A stretch of DNA of 64,000 bases from Clostridium sp. (GTDB taxonomy: Bacteria; Bacillota; Clostridia; Clostridiales; Clostridiaceae): the NCBI GenBank assembly GCA_031292145.1, contig JARLHR010000140.1, positions 33,076-97,075 on the forward strand, given 5' to 3'. Below are positions 18,036 through 26,167 of this stretch, one piece after another. A model generated the notes under the pieces. It made no database searches. It saw only the letters and a list, made by a program, of their open reading frames with translations, and was not told the origin of the DNA. The position numbers and the translations under genes are program-made. Positions within the stretch are counted from its first letter, which is position 1; each line of letters starts with the position of its first letter.

Positions 18036-20054
18036 GTGGGTTACAACCTTGATAAATACCAGATGAGTGCAGTAAAAGCAAATGAGAGAAATACATTAAT
18101 AGTTGCAGCACCTGGCTCTGGTAAAACGACTGTTATAATAAATAAAGTTAATGACTTAGTTGAAAATAGAAAAGTTTCTAATGGAAATATAATAGTAATA
18201 ACTTTTACTAAAGCAGCTGCTCAAAACATGAAAAAGAGGTATGAAGATGCTTTTAATAAAAAGGTTTCGCCTTTTTTTGGGACATTTCATGGTTTATTTT
18301 ATAAAATGATTTTAAGATGTGGTAAAAAAATAGATATAATAGATGGAGCTATTGTTCGTAAAATAGTAAGTAATGTGCTAAGCAAATATTTTGATGAAAT
18401 TAATGAAGATAAAATAAAGGAAGCAGTAAATAATATTTCATTATATAAAACTTCAAGAGTACCTTTGAGCGAATTTAAACCATCTTTTACAAAAGAAATT
18501 TTTAATGAGGCTTTAGAGAAGTATGAAGAATATAAACGAGAAAATAATAAACGTGATTTTGATGATTTAGCTATAGAAGTTTTGGAATTACTTCAAAATG
18601 ATGAAAAGATACTTTCGAGCTATAGAAAATTATTTAAGTATGTATTAGTTGATGAATTTCAGGATTGTGATGAAATGCAAATTGACTTTTTAAGATTGAT
18701 AAATGAGGGTAAAGATAATTATCTTTTTGCAGTTGGAGATGAGGATCAATGCATCTATTCCTTTAGAGGCTCAAAGCCTGAATATATGGTTAGCTTTGAT
18801 AAAATATTTAAGGAAGGGAAGAAATATTATTTATCAATTAATTATAGAAGTAAAATGAATATAGTTGATAAATCGAAAGATATAATAAGCTTTAATAATA
18901 AAAGAAACAACAAAGAAATACAATGGAATAGGGAGTCGGAAGGGATTATCAGATGGTTTAATCCATATAATGAAAAAATGCAAGGGGAAAGCTTAGCAGA
19001 TATAATTTTTAATAATAAAAATCTTGGAATTCCCTGTGAAGATAACGCTGTATTATATAGAACTAATATAGAATCCATGACAATTATAGATGTTTTAACA
19101 AAAAGAAAAATTCCATTTACATTATTAGATAGGGAATATAATTTTTTTGACAATTTTATATGTAGGGACTTAATTGCTTATTTAAAGTTATCCATTAATC
19201 AATTTGATACAGAAAGCTTCTTTCAAATAATTAATAAACCTTTTAGGTATATAAGTAAGAGTAACTTTGCTTATATAAAAAATTATGTAAAGGAAGAAAA
19301 TCCATTTACTATATTAATAAATAAGGAAGATATACCTCCATTTCAAAAGAAAAAGCTTGATGATTTACGGAAGGAAATAAACTATTTGAATAAAATATCA
19401 CTGTCATCAGCAATTTCATATATAATTACAGATTTAGGGTACATAGATTACTTAAAGGAATATGCTAAAAAGTTTAATCAAAGTTTAGAAGATTTAGAAG
19501 ATACAATAGAAGAATTTAAAATATCAGCAGAAGGATACAAAACCATATTTGAGTTTTTGGGGCATATAGAGGAAGTAAAGCAAACAATAGAAGAAAGCAA
19601 GAAGAAAACTAAAAGAGATGGCGTTATACTTAGTACAATACATGGAGTAAAAGGAATGGAATTTAAGAACGTCTATGTTATTAATTGTGTTGAAGAAACT
19701 ATGCCTCATGCTAATAGCATAAAAGATAACATAGAAGAGGAGAGAAGATTATTCTATGTTGGAATAACACGTGCAATAGATAATTTATATTTATTTTCTC
19801 CAAGAAACAGGAAAGGGCAGTTTAAGGATGTTTCAAGATTTATTCTTGAAGGAAAATTAAATGACATGCCTGTAGATACTTATGGTTATGAAGTTGGAAG
19901 CAAGGTAGCCCATAAAGCTTATGGTTTAGGAGAAATAGAAGCGTTTGATGAGAAGGATAAAGATAAGATTAAATTGAAATTTAGTGATGGGACTTTCCGG
20001 AGTTTTTCTTTAAAGGTTTTGATTGATAATGGTTTGATTGAGAAGATTGAGTAA
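18036..20054 (+). CDS. Superfamily 1A DNA helicase, UvrD/PcrA/Rep-like
   Basis: A 672-residue 3'-5' helicase. Motif I is AAPGSGKTT (24-32), Ia ITFTKAAAQNM, II LVDEFQDCDE, III GDEDQCIYSFRGS, IV NYRSKMNIV, V TIHGVKGMEFKNVYVIN and VI RRLFYVGITRA. The C-terminus (GSKVAHKAYGLGEIEAFD) resembles the PcrA/UvrD Tudor-like tail that contacts RNA polymerase or partner proteins. It is shorter than typical PcrA (about 720-750), so it may be a secondary paralogue. GTG 18036 follows GAAGGA. Role in DNA repair or replication restart is inferred from the family. Confidence 0.93.
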   Translation: MGYNLDKYQMSAVKANERNTLIVAAPGSGKTTVIINKVNDLVENRKVSNGNIIVITFTKAAAQNMKKRYEDAFNKKVSPFFGTFHGLFYKMILRCGKKIDIIDGAIVRKIVSNVLSKYFDEINEDKIKEAVNNISLYKTSRVPLSEFKPSFTKEIFNEALEKYEEYKRENNKRDFDDLAIEVLELLQNDEKILSSYRKLFKYVLVDEFQDCDEMQIDFLRLINEGKDNYLFAVGDEDQCIYSFRGSKPEYMVSFDKIFKEGKKYYLSINYRSKMNIVDKSKDIISFNNKRNNKEIQWNRESEGIIRWFNPYNEKMQGESLADIIFNNKNLGIPCEDNAVLYRTNIESMTIIDVLTKRKIPFTLLDREYNFFDNFICRDLIAYLKLSINQFDTESFFQIINKPFRYISKSNFAYIKNYVKEENPFTILINKEDIPPFQKKKLDDLRKEINYLNKISLSSAISYIITDLGYIDYLKEYAKKFNQSLEDLEDTIEEFKISAEGYKTIFEFLGHIEEVKQTIEESKKKTKRDGVILSTIHGVKGMEFKNVYVINCVEETMPHANSIKDNIEEERRLFYVGITRAIDNLYLFSPRNRKGQFKDVSRFILEGKLNDMPVDTYGYEVGSKVAHKAYGLGEIEAFDEKDKDKIKLKFSDGTFRSFSLKVLIDNGLIEKIE

Positions 20055-20194
20055 GTGAAATTCGGCAGCTATGATATGTACTAAATTTAAAGCAGAAGAA
20101 ATTTTTTATAGTAATATTTCCTTTCGTTGAAGTACTTGGAAATTAAAGTAAGAGTGATATAATAATGTAGAAGAATAAATGAGAGGTAAATAAA

Positions 20195-20931
20195 ATGAGA
20201 AAATCAAAATTATCGAAATTAATAGCTAGTTCAGTATTAATATTAAGTCCGGTAGGAGCGAGTGCAGAATGGAGACAAAATAGTACAGGTTGGTGGTATG
20301 CAGAAGGAAGTTCTTATGCTACAGGTTGGAGATTGATTGATGGAAAGTATTATTATTTTAGCGATAATGGTTATATGCTGCATGATACTTACATTGATGG
20401 ATATGAACTGGGTTCTGATGGTGCATGGGTAGTGTCTACTCCAAGAGTTTCAACGGCAACTAATTATTCTGCAAATTTAGTTAATTTACAAATAGTTCGT
20501 GGGTTAGATACGAGTAGAAATTTATTAAGTTGTACGGAGGATGGAACTGTAGTTGATTTATGGACCGGAGATGATGGAAGTGGACGCCAGAAATGGCGAT
20601 TCACACGTGTCAATGGTTATGATGATGTTTATAATATTAGAGTAGTTAATGGTGTTAATTGTAGTAGTAGTTACTTAAGTTCTACTCCGGATGGGACTGC
20701 GGTTGATTTATGGCCTGTAGATGATGGAAGTGGGCGTCAAAGATGGAAGATAACACCTATAAGTGATTCTTCACAAATAATACTTATTTAATTCAAGTTT
20801 ATGATGGTGTTTCATCAGGAAGAAAATACTTAAGCACTAGTGAGGACGGAACTATAGTTAACTTATGGGCTGTAGATGATGGAAGTGGACGTCAAGAATG
20901 GGTAATACCAAATTTGAAATCTAGGGAATAA
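20195..20931 (+). pseudogene. Secreted cell-wall-binding ricin-type lectin, frameshifted
   Basis: The first open frame is 20195-20791 (198 aa): a signal peptide ending ASA before EW (about 1-24), a glucan/choline-binding-type repeat (TGWWYAEG, TGWRLIDGKYYYF, about 25-85), then ricin-B-like repeats with QxW motifs GSGRQKW and GSGRQRW. A third repeat (GRKYLSTSEDG, GSGRQEW) continues in another frame to a TAA at 20929-20931. Restoring it needs one added base near 20770-20788. A beta-trefoil needs three lobes, so the frameshift should damage the lectin, unless it is a sequencing error. SD GAGAGG. The signal peptide and repeat closely match those of the gene at 23824. Confidence 0.75.
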
Positions 20932-20990
20932 GAAAAACTTTGAATATAGAAGTGAGTCATGATGAAAATTATAGATTGAGGTAGTAAAGC

Positions 20991-21038
20991 AAAACAGAAC
21001 GAAATATTTGGGATAATAAGTCGTTCTGTTTTGATTTT
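20991..21038. terminator. Terminator between convergent lectin and GH16 genes
   Basis: AAAACAGAACGA (20991-21002) pairs perfectly with TCGTTCTGTTTT (21021-21032), followed by GATTTTATT. Confidence 0.8.
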
Positions 21039-21080
21039 ATTCGGTTTACACAAAATTCTTTACAGAGCCAATTAATGTAG

Positions 21081-22157
21081 TTATGAATTAACCCAAGCAC
21101 CATTTGAATCCAAGTAATATCCATCAATAGTTGTATTTTTTAACATAATGCCATCGTCATTTAGATAATACCAATTACCATTGTCATTTACCCAGCCAGT
21201 TTTTCTTTGACCATTGGAATCTAAATAGTACCAATAATCTTTAGTGTATAACCAACCTTTAAATGGGTTCCCATCTCCATCTAAGTAATACCAAGAACCA
21301 GTCTTTTCATCTTTATACCATGTATTTCTTCCTTTAATATTAGAAGAATCATCAGAGTGTTTATTATACACACGTACATAATCGACGTACATTTTTGCAG
21401 GGAATTTAGTTGATGAATCAGGACTTTTAGGCCAGTTTCCACCAACTGCCAGGTTTAATACAATAAAGAAAGGTTTTTGAAAAGGGGTAGTACCATTGTT
21501 GCCATTCTTAATATTATATTCGAAATATTGAGTATCATCTACAAACCATTTTATAGATTCAGGACTCCATTCAATTGAATAATTATGGTACTGCGTAACA
21601 TCAATTTTTAATTTGCTGCCTTCAGACTGCATTCCGTCTGCAGTTCTCCAATGAAGAGTACCCCAAATATATTCATCATAATTTATATGTTCCATAATAT
21701 CTAGTTCTCCGCAATCAGGCCAATCTATAGCTGCCATATTGGAGCCTAATATCCAGAAGGCTGGCCAAAGTCCTTGATCTTCTGGAAGTTTAATTCTGGC
21801 TTCAATTTTTCCATAAAGAAAGTTTTGTAAGCCTTGAGTTTTTAATCGCGCAGAAGTATAATCACATCCACCATAGGATTCTTTTCTAGCTTCAATGACT
21901 AGATTTCCATTTTCCACTCTTGAATTTTCAGGACTGTTTGTATAATATTCAAGTTCATTATTACCTAATCCATGAGCGGCAATGTCATAAGTCCAATTAG
22001 AAGTGTTAATTTCGTTGCCATCAAATTCGTCGCTCCAAGTTAGATCCCATTTGTCTGAATTTTGAATGGTTGTAGCATTTGCTAACAAAGAAAGCAAAGT
22101 TGTATTGCATAATAAAATTATACTAGTTATTATCGATGTTAATTTAGATATTTTCAT
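21081..22157 (-). CDS. Secreted GH16 beta-glucanase with cell-wall-binding repeats
   Basis: A 358-residue protein. The signal peptide spans about 1-27. The GH16 domain (about 35-270) has the catalytic motif GELDIMEH with Glu151 as nucleophile, Asp153 and Glu156 as acid/base, and the aromatic WPAFWILG strand. This suggests laminarinase or licheninase activity on beta-1,3/1,4-glucans. Three glucan-binding-type repeats (GSWYYLDGDGNPFKGW, GQRKTGW, GNWYYLNDDG) end in a GYYLDSNGAW module. The start at 22157 is chosen because AAAGGAGA precedes it; the frame extends to 22232 without another SD. It belongs to a cluster of secreted proteins sharing this repeat. Confidence 0.93.
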   Translation of the reverse strand: MKISKLTSIITSIILLCNTTLLSLLANATTIQNSDKWDLTWSDEFDGNEINTSNWTYDIAAHGLGNNELEYYTNSPENSRVENGNLVIEARKESYGGCDYTSARLKTQGLQNFLYGKIEARIKLPEDQGLWPAFWILGSNMAAIDWPDCGELDIMEHINYDEYIWGTLHWRTADGMQSEGSKLKIDVTQYHNYSIEWSPESIKWFVDDTQYFEYNIKNGNNGTTPFQKPFFIVLNLAVGGNWPKSPDSSTKFPAKMYVDYVRVYNKHSDDSSNIKGRNTWYKDEKTGSWYYLDGDGNPFKGWLYTKDYWYYLDSNGQRKTGWVNDNGNWYYLNDDGIMLKNTTIDGYYLDSNGAWVNS

Positions 22158-22339
22158 ACAATCTCCTTTTGAAATTTTCATTCTCAATATTTTGATTTTA
22201 TATAAAATGATAGTCATAAAATTTATACTCAAATATAATCCCTAAAATTTAGCATGCTTTTATATTTTTGACTCTATTGTAATAATTTTAAGCTAATTCC
22301 ATTATATTGGCAACATTACAAAACTTATTTGAAGGAAGA

Positions 22340-22672
22340 TAAGGCGAATAAATAAATAACAAGTTCAGGTATTGTAAATGAAATTATTCAAGATAAGTAT
22401 GGTAATGCTATATTAACGGGTTCTATAACTCAGTACCATAATCAAAGTACTGATATATCTATAATTTAACGTTTAAGGCGCTTTGAAAATTCAGTGGAAA
22501 TTGAAAAAATAATGTCAAGTGGTCCTGAATTACACGAATGGTTGCCGTATGTTATACAAAGACATTAGAAAAGGAATTGAAGGTAATTGCAGAGCAGTTA
22601 CAAAGTAAGCATGATGTCGAGGTCGCGAAGAAGGACTTAGAAATAGATAAGCTAAAGAGTGAGATAAAGTAG
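22340..22672 (+). pseudogene. Decayed coding remnants, possibly phage-like
   Basis: Two open fragments lack start codons: about 22361-22468 ends GSITQYHNQSTDI, and about 22557-22672 reads as a charged helix ending AKKDLEIDKLKSEIK. They look like pieces of a disrupted gene with a coiled-coil end. The parent family is not recognised. Nothing else was seen in 22158-22807 apart from the promoter region of the next gene. Confidence 0.3.
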
Positions 22673-22807
22673 GAGTAGCATTGTAAAGAAATAAATCATG
22701 ATCTTAATTGTTAAATTATACATGAATTTCACATAATTATATAAAATAATAGGCGATAATGGTATAATATAGCTGATATTAATATTCAGAGAAGGAAGTG
22801 TAAAGTC

Positions 22808-23332
22808 ATGAAATTAAAGTTAATAGCATTAACAATGGCTTGTACAACTATACTTACAGCTTTGCCAGTAGCTGCAAGCGCAAATAGTAGACAAGCAGAG
22901 TATGATTTTAATGTAAGTTTCGGTATGTATGGTGATTGGATAAGATATGGAGATGATTGGCAGTTTTTAAATCCAAACGATATTTGTACTACTGGTTCAG
23001 CGATTAATATTACTACTGATCAAGCTGTTAATATTACTACGTGTTCAGCAGTATTATTTTCTTTTGATGTTACTACAGCTCCAGCTGTGAATTTTATACC
23101 TTTTGACGTTACTACAGCACCGGCTGTAAGTGTACCAATTGATATTATTACAACACCAAATGTACCTGCGTTATTAAATGATAATAGTAACTTTGAAAAT
23201 GTTATAAATGAATGTAATAGAGAAGAAGATAAATTAGATAATTTTGTGAATAAGATTAATGACAAAATTAATGATCAATTTAATAAAGCAGAAAAACGCT
23301 TAGATAGAGTTTTAAATTTTATACGTAGATAA
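22808..23332 (+). CDS. Secreted repeat protein, unknown function
   Basis: A 174-residue protein with a signal peptide cleaved after about residue 24 (AASA). The middle carries imperfect repeats of the type FDVTTAPAV and ITTDQAVNITT (about 60-115), Thr/Ala/Val-rich like a surface linker. The C-terminus is a charged helix (INDKINDQFNKAEKRLDRVL) that could form a coiled coil. ATG 22808 has AGAAGGAAG upstream. It sits in the cluster of secreted cell-wall-binding genes but lacks the Trp/Tyr repeat. Family not recognised. Confidence 0.65.
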   Translation: MKLKLIALTMACTTILTALPVAASANSRQAEYDFNVSFGMYGDWIRYGDDWQFLNPNDICTTGSAINITTDQAVNITTCSAVLFSFDVTTAPAVNFIPFDVTTAPAVSVPIDIITTPNVPALLNDNSNFENVINECNREEDKLDNFVNKINDKINDQFNKAEKRLDRVLNFIRR

Positions 23333-23339
23333 ACAATGC

Positions 23340-23373
23340 AAAGGCTTAGAATGTATATTCTAGGTCTTTTTTT
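23340..23373 (+). terminator. Terminator
   Basis: AAGGCTTAGAAT pairs imperfectly with ATTCTAGGTCTT, followed by T7 (23367-23373). Confidence 0.7.
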
Positions 23374-23383
23374 GATATAAAAC

Positions 23384-23425
23384 AAAAAGGAACGTCTCTC
23401 TTAGGGGATTAAGATGTTCCTTTTT
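23384..23425. terminator. Second terminator-like hairpin
   Basis: AAAAAGGAAC (23384-23393) is the exact complement of GTTCCTTTTT (23416-23425). It sits at the upstream side of the group II intron remnant region. Confidence 0.6.
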
Positions 23426-23629
23426 GCTGTATAGGAAAATATAAAGATGCCGAACGCTACAACCAAGAAAAATAGAGGGGAATTCAAAAAAGATTTGTAT
23501 GACCAGATGGAGAAATTCCGCCAGTCCATTGATAAGTAGGGCTATTCCTAATTCTTGGTTTGATGAAATCAAACTTTATTAATATGTCAAAAGTAGAAAC
23601 TGAAGCTTTGTATCACTATTATGAGTGAT

Positions 23630-23723
23630 TTAGATTTGTCAATAGCCGTGTGCGAGGTCCGCATGCACGGTTATGTGAGAGGAAAGACCTCAGAAAATTA
23701 TTTCTGAGGTTTACCTACTTGAT
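23630..23723 (+). mobile_element. Group II intron 3' end remnant (domains V-VI)
   Basis: AGCCGTGTGCG, a 5-base loop, then CGCATGCACGG (23644-23671) folds like domain V and keeps the AGC catalytic triad at its base. It is followed by GGAAAGACCTC, a short hairpin, and GAGGTTTACCTAC, as in domain VI. No reverse transcriptase ORF, 5' boundary or other domains were seen upstream, so this is a truncated relic. A 30-codon open frame at 23447-23539 is not clearly part of it. No other gene lies in 23333-23823. Confidence 0.6.
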
Positions 23724-23823
23724 CTTTTTATTTAATCCTTCATTAATTTTTAACAATTAAATTATTTCACGGAAGTATGGATTAGTATACAATTGTATTA
23801 GAGAGAATTAGGAGGTACACAAG

Positions 23824-24786
23824 ATGAAAAAATTAAAATTAGTAAAAGTTATAGTTGGTTCATTATTAGTAACTTCAATATTAGCGTTAAGTCCAATAGG
23901 AGCAAATGCAGAATGGAAACAAAATTCAAAAGGCTGGTGGTATACAGAAGGTAATGCATGGGCTACAGGATGGAAATTAATAGATAAGAATTGGTATTAT
24001 TTTTACTCTGATGGTTATATGGCGCATGATACAACTATTAATGGTTACTATTTAAACAGCGGTGGCGCATGGACTAATTACATGCTAAACAACTATGGAT
24101 CAACTTTAGATTCATTGGGACAAGAAATATTAAGTAATATTAGTACAGAAAATCCTTCGTTTTATGTGGAATACGATGGAGATATAAACAATGCAGGTAA
24201 GGCTATTGAAGATGAGATAGATAACTTAAAATACACAAATCCATATGAGGCATACAATGTATCAAGTTATAATATACAGATGTCATCATCATGGGGTTCA
24301 TCTACTGTGGAAGTGAAAATTAATTGTAATTATAAGATGACAGCAGAAATGGAAGCTGATTTGGATACAAAAGTAAGAGTAATAATTGCAAGTATTGCTC
24401 CAGACAGTATGAGTCAATCAGAAAAAGAACTTGCTATACATGACTGGATAGTTTACAATACGCAGTATGACCAATCATATACAATATACGATCCATACAA
24501 TACTTTGGTTAAGCATACTGGAGTTTGTGAAGGATATTCTCTATTAGCGCAAAAAATGTTTACTGTTGCAGGAATTAAATCAATAGTTGTGGAAGGTACA
24601 GCTGGTGGACAATCCCATGCATGGAATATGGTATACATCGATAACAAGTGGCATCATGTAGATTGTACGTGGGATGATCCAGTATCTTCTGATAAGATTT
24701 TAAGTCACGACTACTTCAATATAACAGATAGTCAAATTAGTGTGGATCATATTTGGGATACCTCAAAATATCCAAGTGCTACTTAA
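23824..24786 (+). CDS. Secreted transglutaminase-like protein with cell-wall-binding repeat
   Basis: A 320-residue protein. The signal peptide ends at about residue 29 (GANA before EW). A glucan-binding-type repeat (SKGWWYTEGNAWATGWKLID) spans about 30-85. The C-terminal domain is transglutaminase/papain-like with the triad Cys235 (GVCEGYS), His265 (SHAWNMV) and Asp280 (VDCTWDD). Such domains in clostridia are thought to act as surface peptidases or cross-linkers; the true activity is unknown. ATG 23824 has an AGGAGG SD. The N-terminal module is nearly the same as that of the lectin gene at 20195. Confidence 0.9.
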   Translation: MKKLKLVKVIVGSLLVTSILALSPIGANAEWKQNSKGWWYTEGNAWATGWKLIDKNWYYFYSDGYMAHDTTINGYYLNSGGAWTNYMLNNYGSTLDSLGQEILSNISTENPSFYVEYDGDINNAGKAIEDEIDNLKYTNPYEAYNVSSYNIQMSSSWGSSTVEVKINCNYKMTAEMEADLDTKVRVIIASIAPDSMSQSEKELAIHDWIVYNTQYDQSYTIYDPYNTLVKHTGVCEGYSLLAQKMFTVAGIKSIVVEGTAGGQSHAWNMVYIDNKWHHVDCTWDDPVSSDKILSHDYFNITDSQISVDHIWDTSKYPSAT

Positions 24787-25643
24787 TTCTATTAAAATTG
24801 AGCTAGGATTACTACTTATACTAATATATGAATGAATAAATGTTTACGAATAGTGAAAAATAGCTTGACTAATAATGTAATGGTGAATATTATACATAAA
24901 GCTAGTAATATCAATGTTTTAAATCTATATGAATAAAAATTATAATATGGAGTTTTATGAAATGCTCTTATCGAACATATGTGATGATAATTGAAACTAT
25001 ATTAAATATTTATAGAGCTAAAGGGTAATGTAGCAGTTAAAAAAACGTTAAATGAATGGAGTAATTTTATGGCGAAATTAATGCTGAAAACATTAAGAAT
25101 TAACAATAGAGGAATAGAAAGTAAATGGTGAAAAATCAAAAAGACAACTTGCTTAGGGGTACAAGTTGTCTTAAGATGCATTAAATAATACATTTAATAA
25201 TGATAAAAAAATAATATTATTTTTTTGCCATTATTTCATAATACTATTATAGGATAAAAATGTAAATTATGTCAAGGGATAAATTATTTATGGAATATAT
25301 AAAATAAAAAGGCCAACTTACTATAAGAAAATAAGTTATCCTGAAAGCTGATTTAAGATTTTACTTAATTAGGGGGTAAATAATATGTTTTAACTGATTT
25401 ATGATATTATTATAAGATTTGGTTGAGACAGTAATATAGATACCAACAACGAAATTTATAATTATGCTTGGCTATACGCATAAGTACGATTTTCAATGTG
25501 GATATCTATATGACAAGATATAGGGAAAACAACAAAGGCTAGGGAGTTATAAAAGAATCCGTAGCTTTGTTATCTTGCATCTATATAAAAGTATTAAAAA
25601 AAGAAAAGCAAAGAATAAAGGAACAATTTTATGTTTTTGGAAT
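24787..25643. other. Long gene-poor region with hairpins
   Basis: No convincing gene. One 41-codon open stretch without a start (25006-25131, ending LRINNRGIESKW) may be a decayed gene end. AAGACAACTT (25141-25150) pairs with AAGTTGTCTT (25163-25172). AACAAAGGCTA (25531-25541) pairs with TAGCTTTGTT (25562-25571). Both are terminator-like but lack long T-runs. Confidence 0.4.
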
Positions 25644-25742
25644 ATGGATATAGAAATAATTAAAAGCACTGTCTTCTCTGAAGATCTTAACATGTTAATT
25701 TCCAATACCCTGTATGCAAATGAAAAAGAGGTGAGTGAATAA
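25644..25742 (+). CDS. Possible 32-residue ORF coupled to the next gene
   Basis: ATG 25644 to TAA 25742 encodes an acidic peptide beginning MDIEIIKSTVFSED. It ends 2 bp before the ATG of the following gene, and its last codons contain that gene's SD (AGAGGTGAG). Its own SD is weak. It may be a coupling leader or the end of a truncated protein. Confidence 0.3.
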   Translation: MDIEIIKSTVFSEDLNMLISNTLYANEKEVSE

Positions 25743-25744
25743 TT

Positions 25745-25966
25745 ATGGAATTTAAAGTTAAATTTTTAGATGCTACAGATAGAAAAAAAGAGATTTTAAG
25801 TGGGAATTATACCCATGAGGAGATAATGAATATATTGCATTCTAATATATTTTGCACTAAAAATGATGAAGAGATCGATAAATTAAAATTGTATGAAGTG
25901 ACAGAAAGCATATACAATGTAGATATGAAAACATTTGCTATATTTATTAAGCTTTTACGGGAATGA
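25745..25966 (+). CDS. Small hypothetical protein
   Basis: A 73-residue protein, MEFKVKFLDATDRKKEILSG at the N-terminus, mixed alpha/beta by appearance, with one Cys and no signal peptide. ATG 25745 is preceded by GAGGTGAG. The family is not recognised. It is surrounded by very short ORFs in a gene-poor region that may be a degraded accessory locus. Confidence 0.5.
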   Translation: MEFKVKFLDATDRKKEILSGNYTHEEIMNILHSNIFCTKNDEEIDKLKLYEVTESIYNVDMKTFAIFIKLLRE

Positions 25967-26037
25967 TGAACAATATTTTTTTATTATGTATATTTAATTT
26001 AATTTTGCACACAATAATATTGAAAGAGGTGATTCTC

Positions 26038-26085
26038 ATGGATAATGATTTTAACAATAATATTTTAGGTACAGTCCGAAAATAA
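26038..26085 (+). CDS. 15-residue ORF with strong ribosome-binding site
   Basis: AAAGAGGTGATTCTC precedes ATG 26038, a near-ideal SD and spacing, yet the frame stops after MDNDFNNNILGTVRK. It is either a translated micropeptide or the 5' remnant of a lost gene. Confidence 0.25.
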   Translation: MDNDFNNNILGTVRK

Positions 26086-26123
26086 TTTTAAAGTCCCCAT
26101 AAGTAAGCATGTCTTTCTGAAAG

Positions 26124-26165
26124 AAATAAAGCTAGGGCTTAAATATAGCCCTAGCTTTATTTTTA
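26124..26165. terminator. Bidirectional terminator
   Basis: A 16-bp perfect stem (AAATAAAGCTAGGGCT at 26124-26139 with 26147-26162) and a 7-base loop, with T-rich tails on both strands. It ends the phosphatase gene (-). Confidence 0.88.
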
Positions 26166-26167
26166 TT

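Noticed and set aside
23360-23572. 70-codon minus-strand ORF
   Set aside because: It covers the terminator hairpin and intron-remnant area, has no SD and does not resemble any protein.
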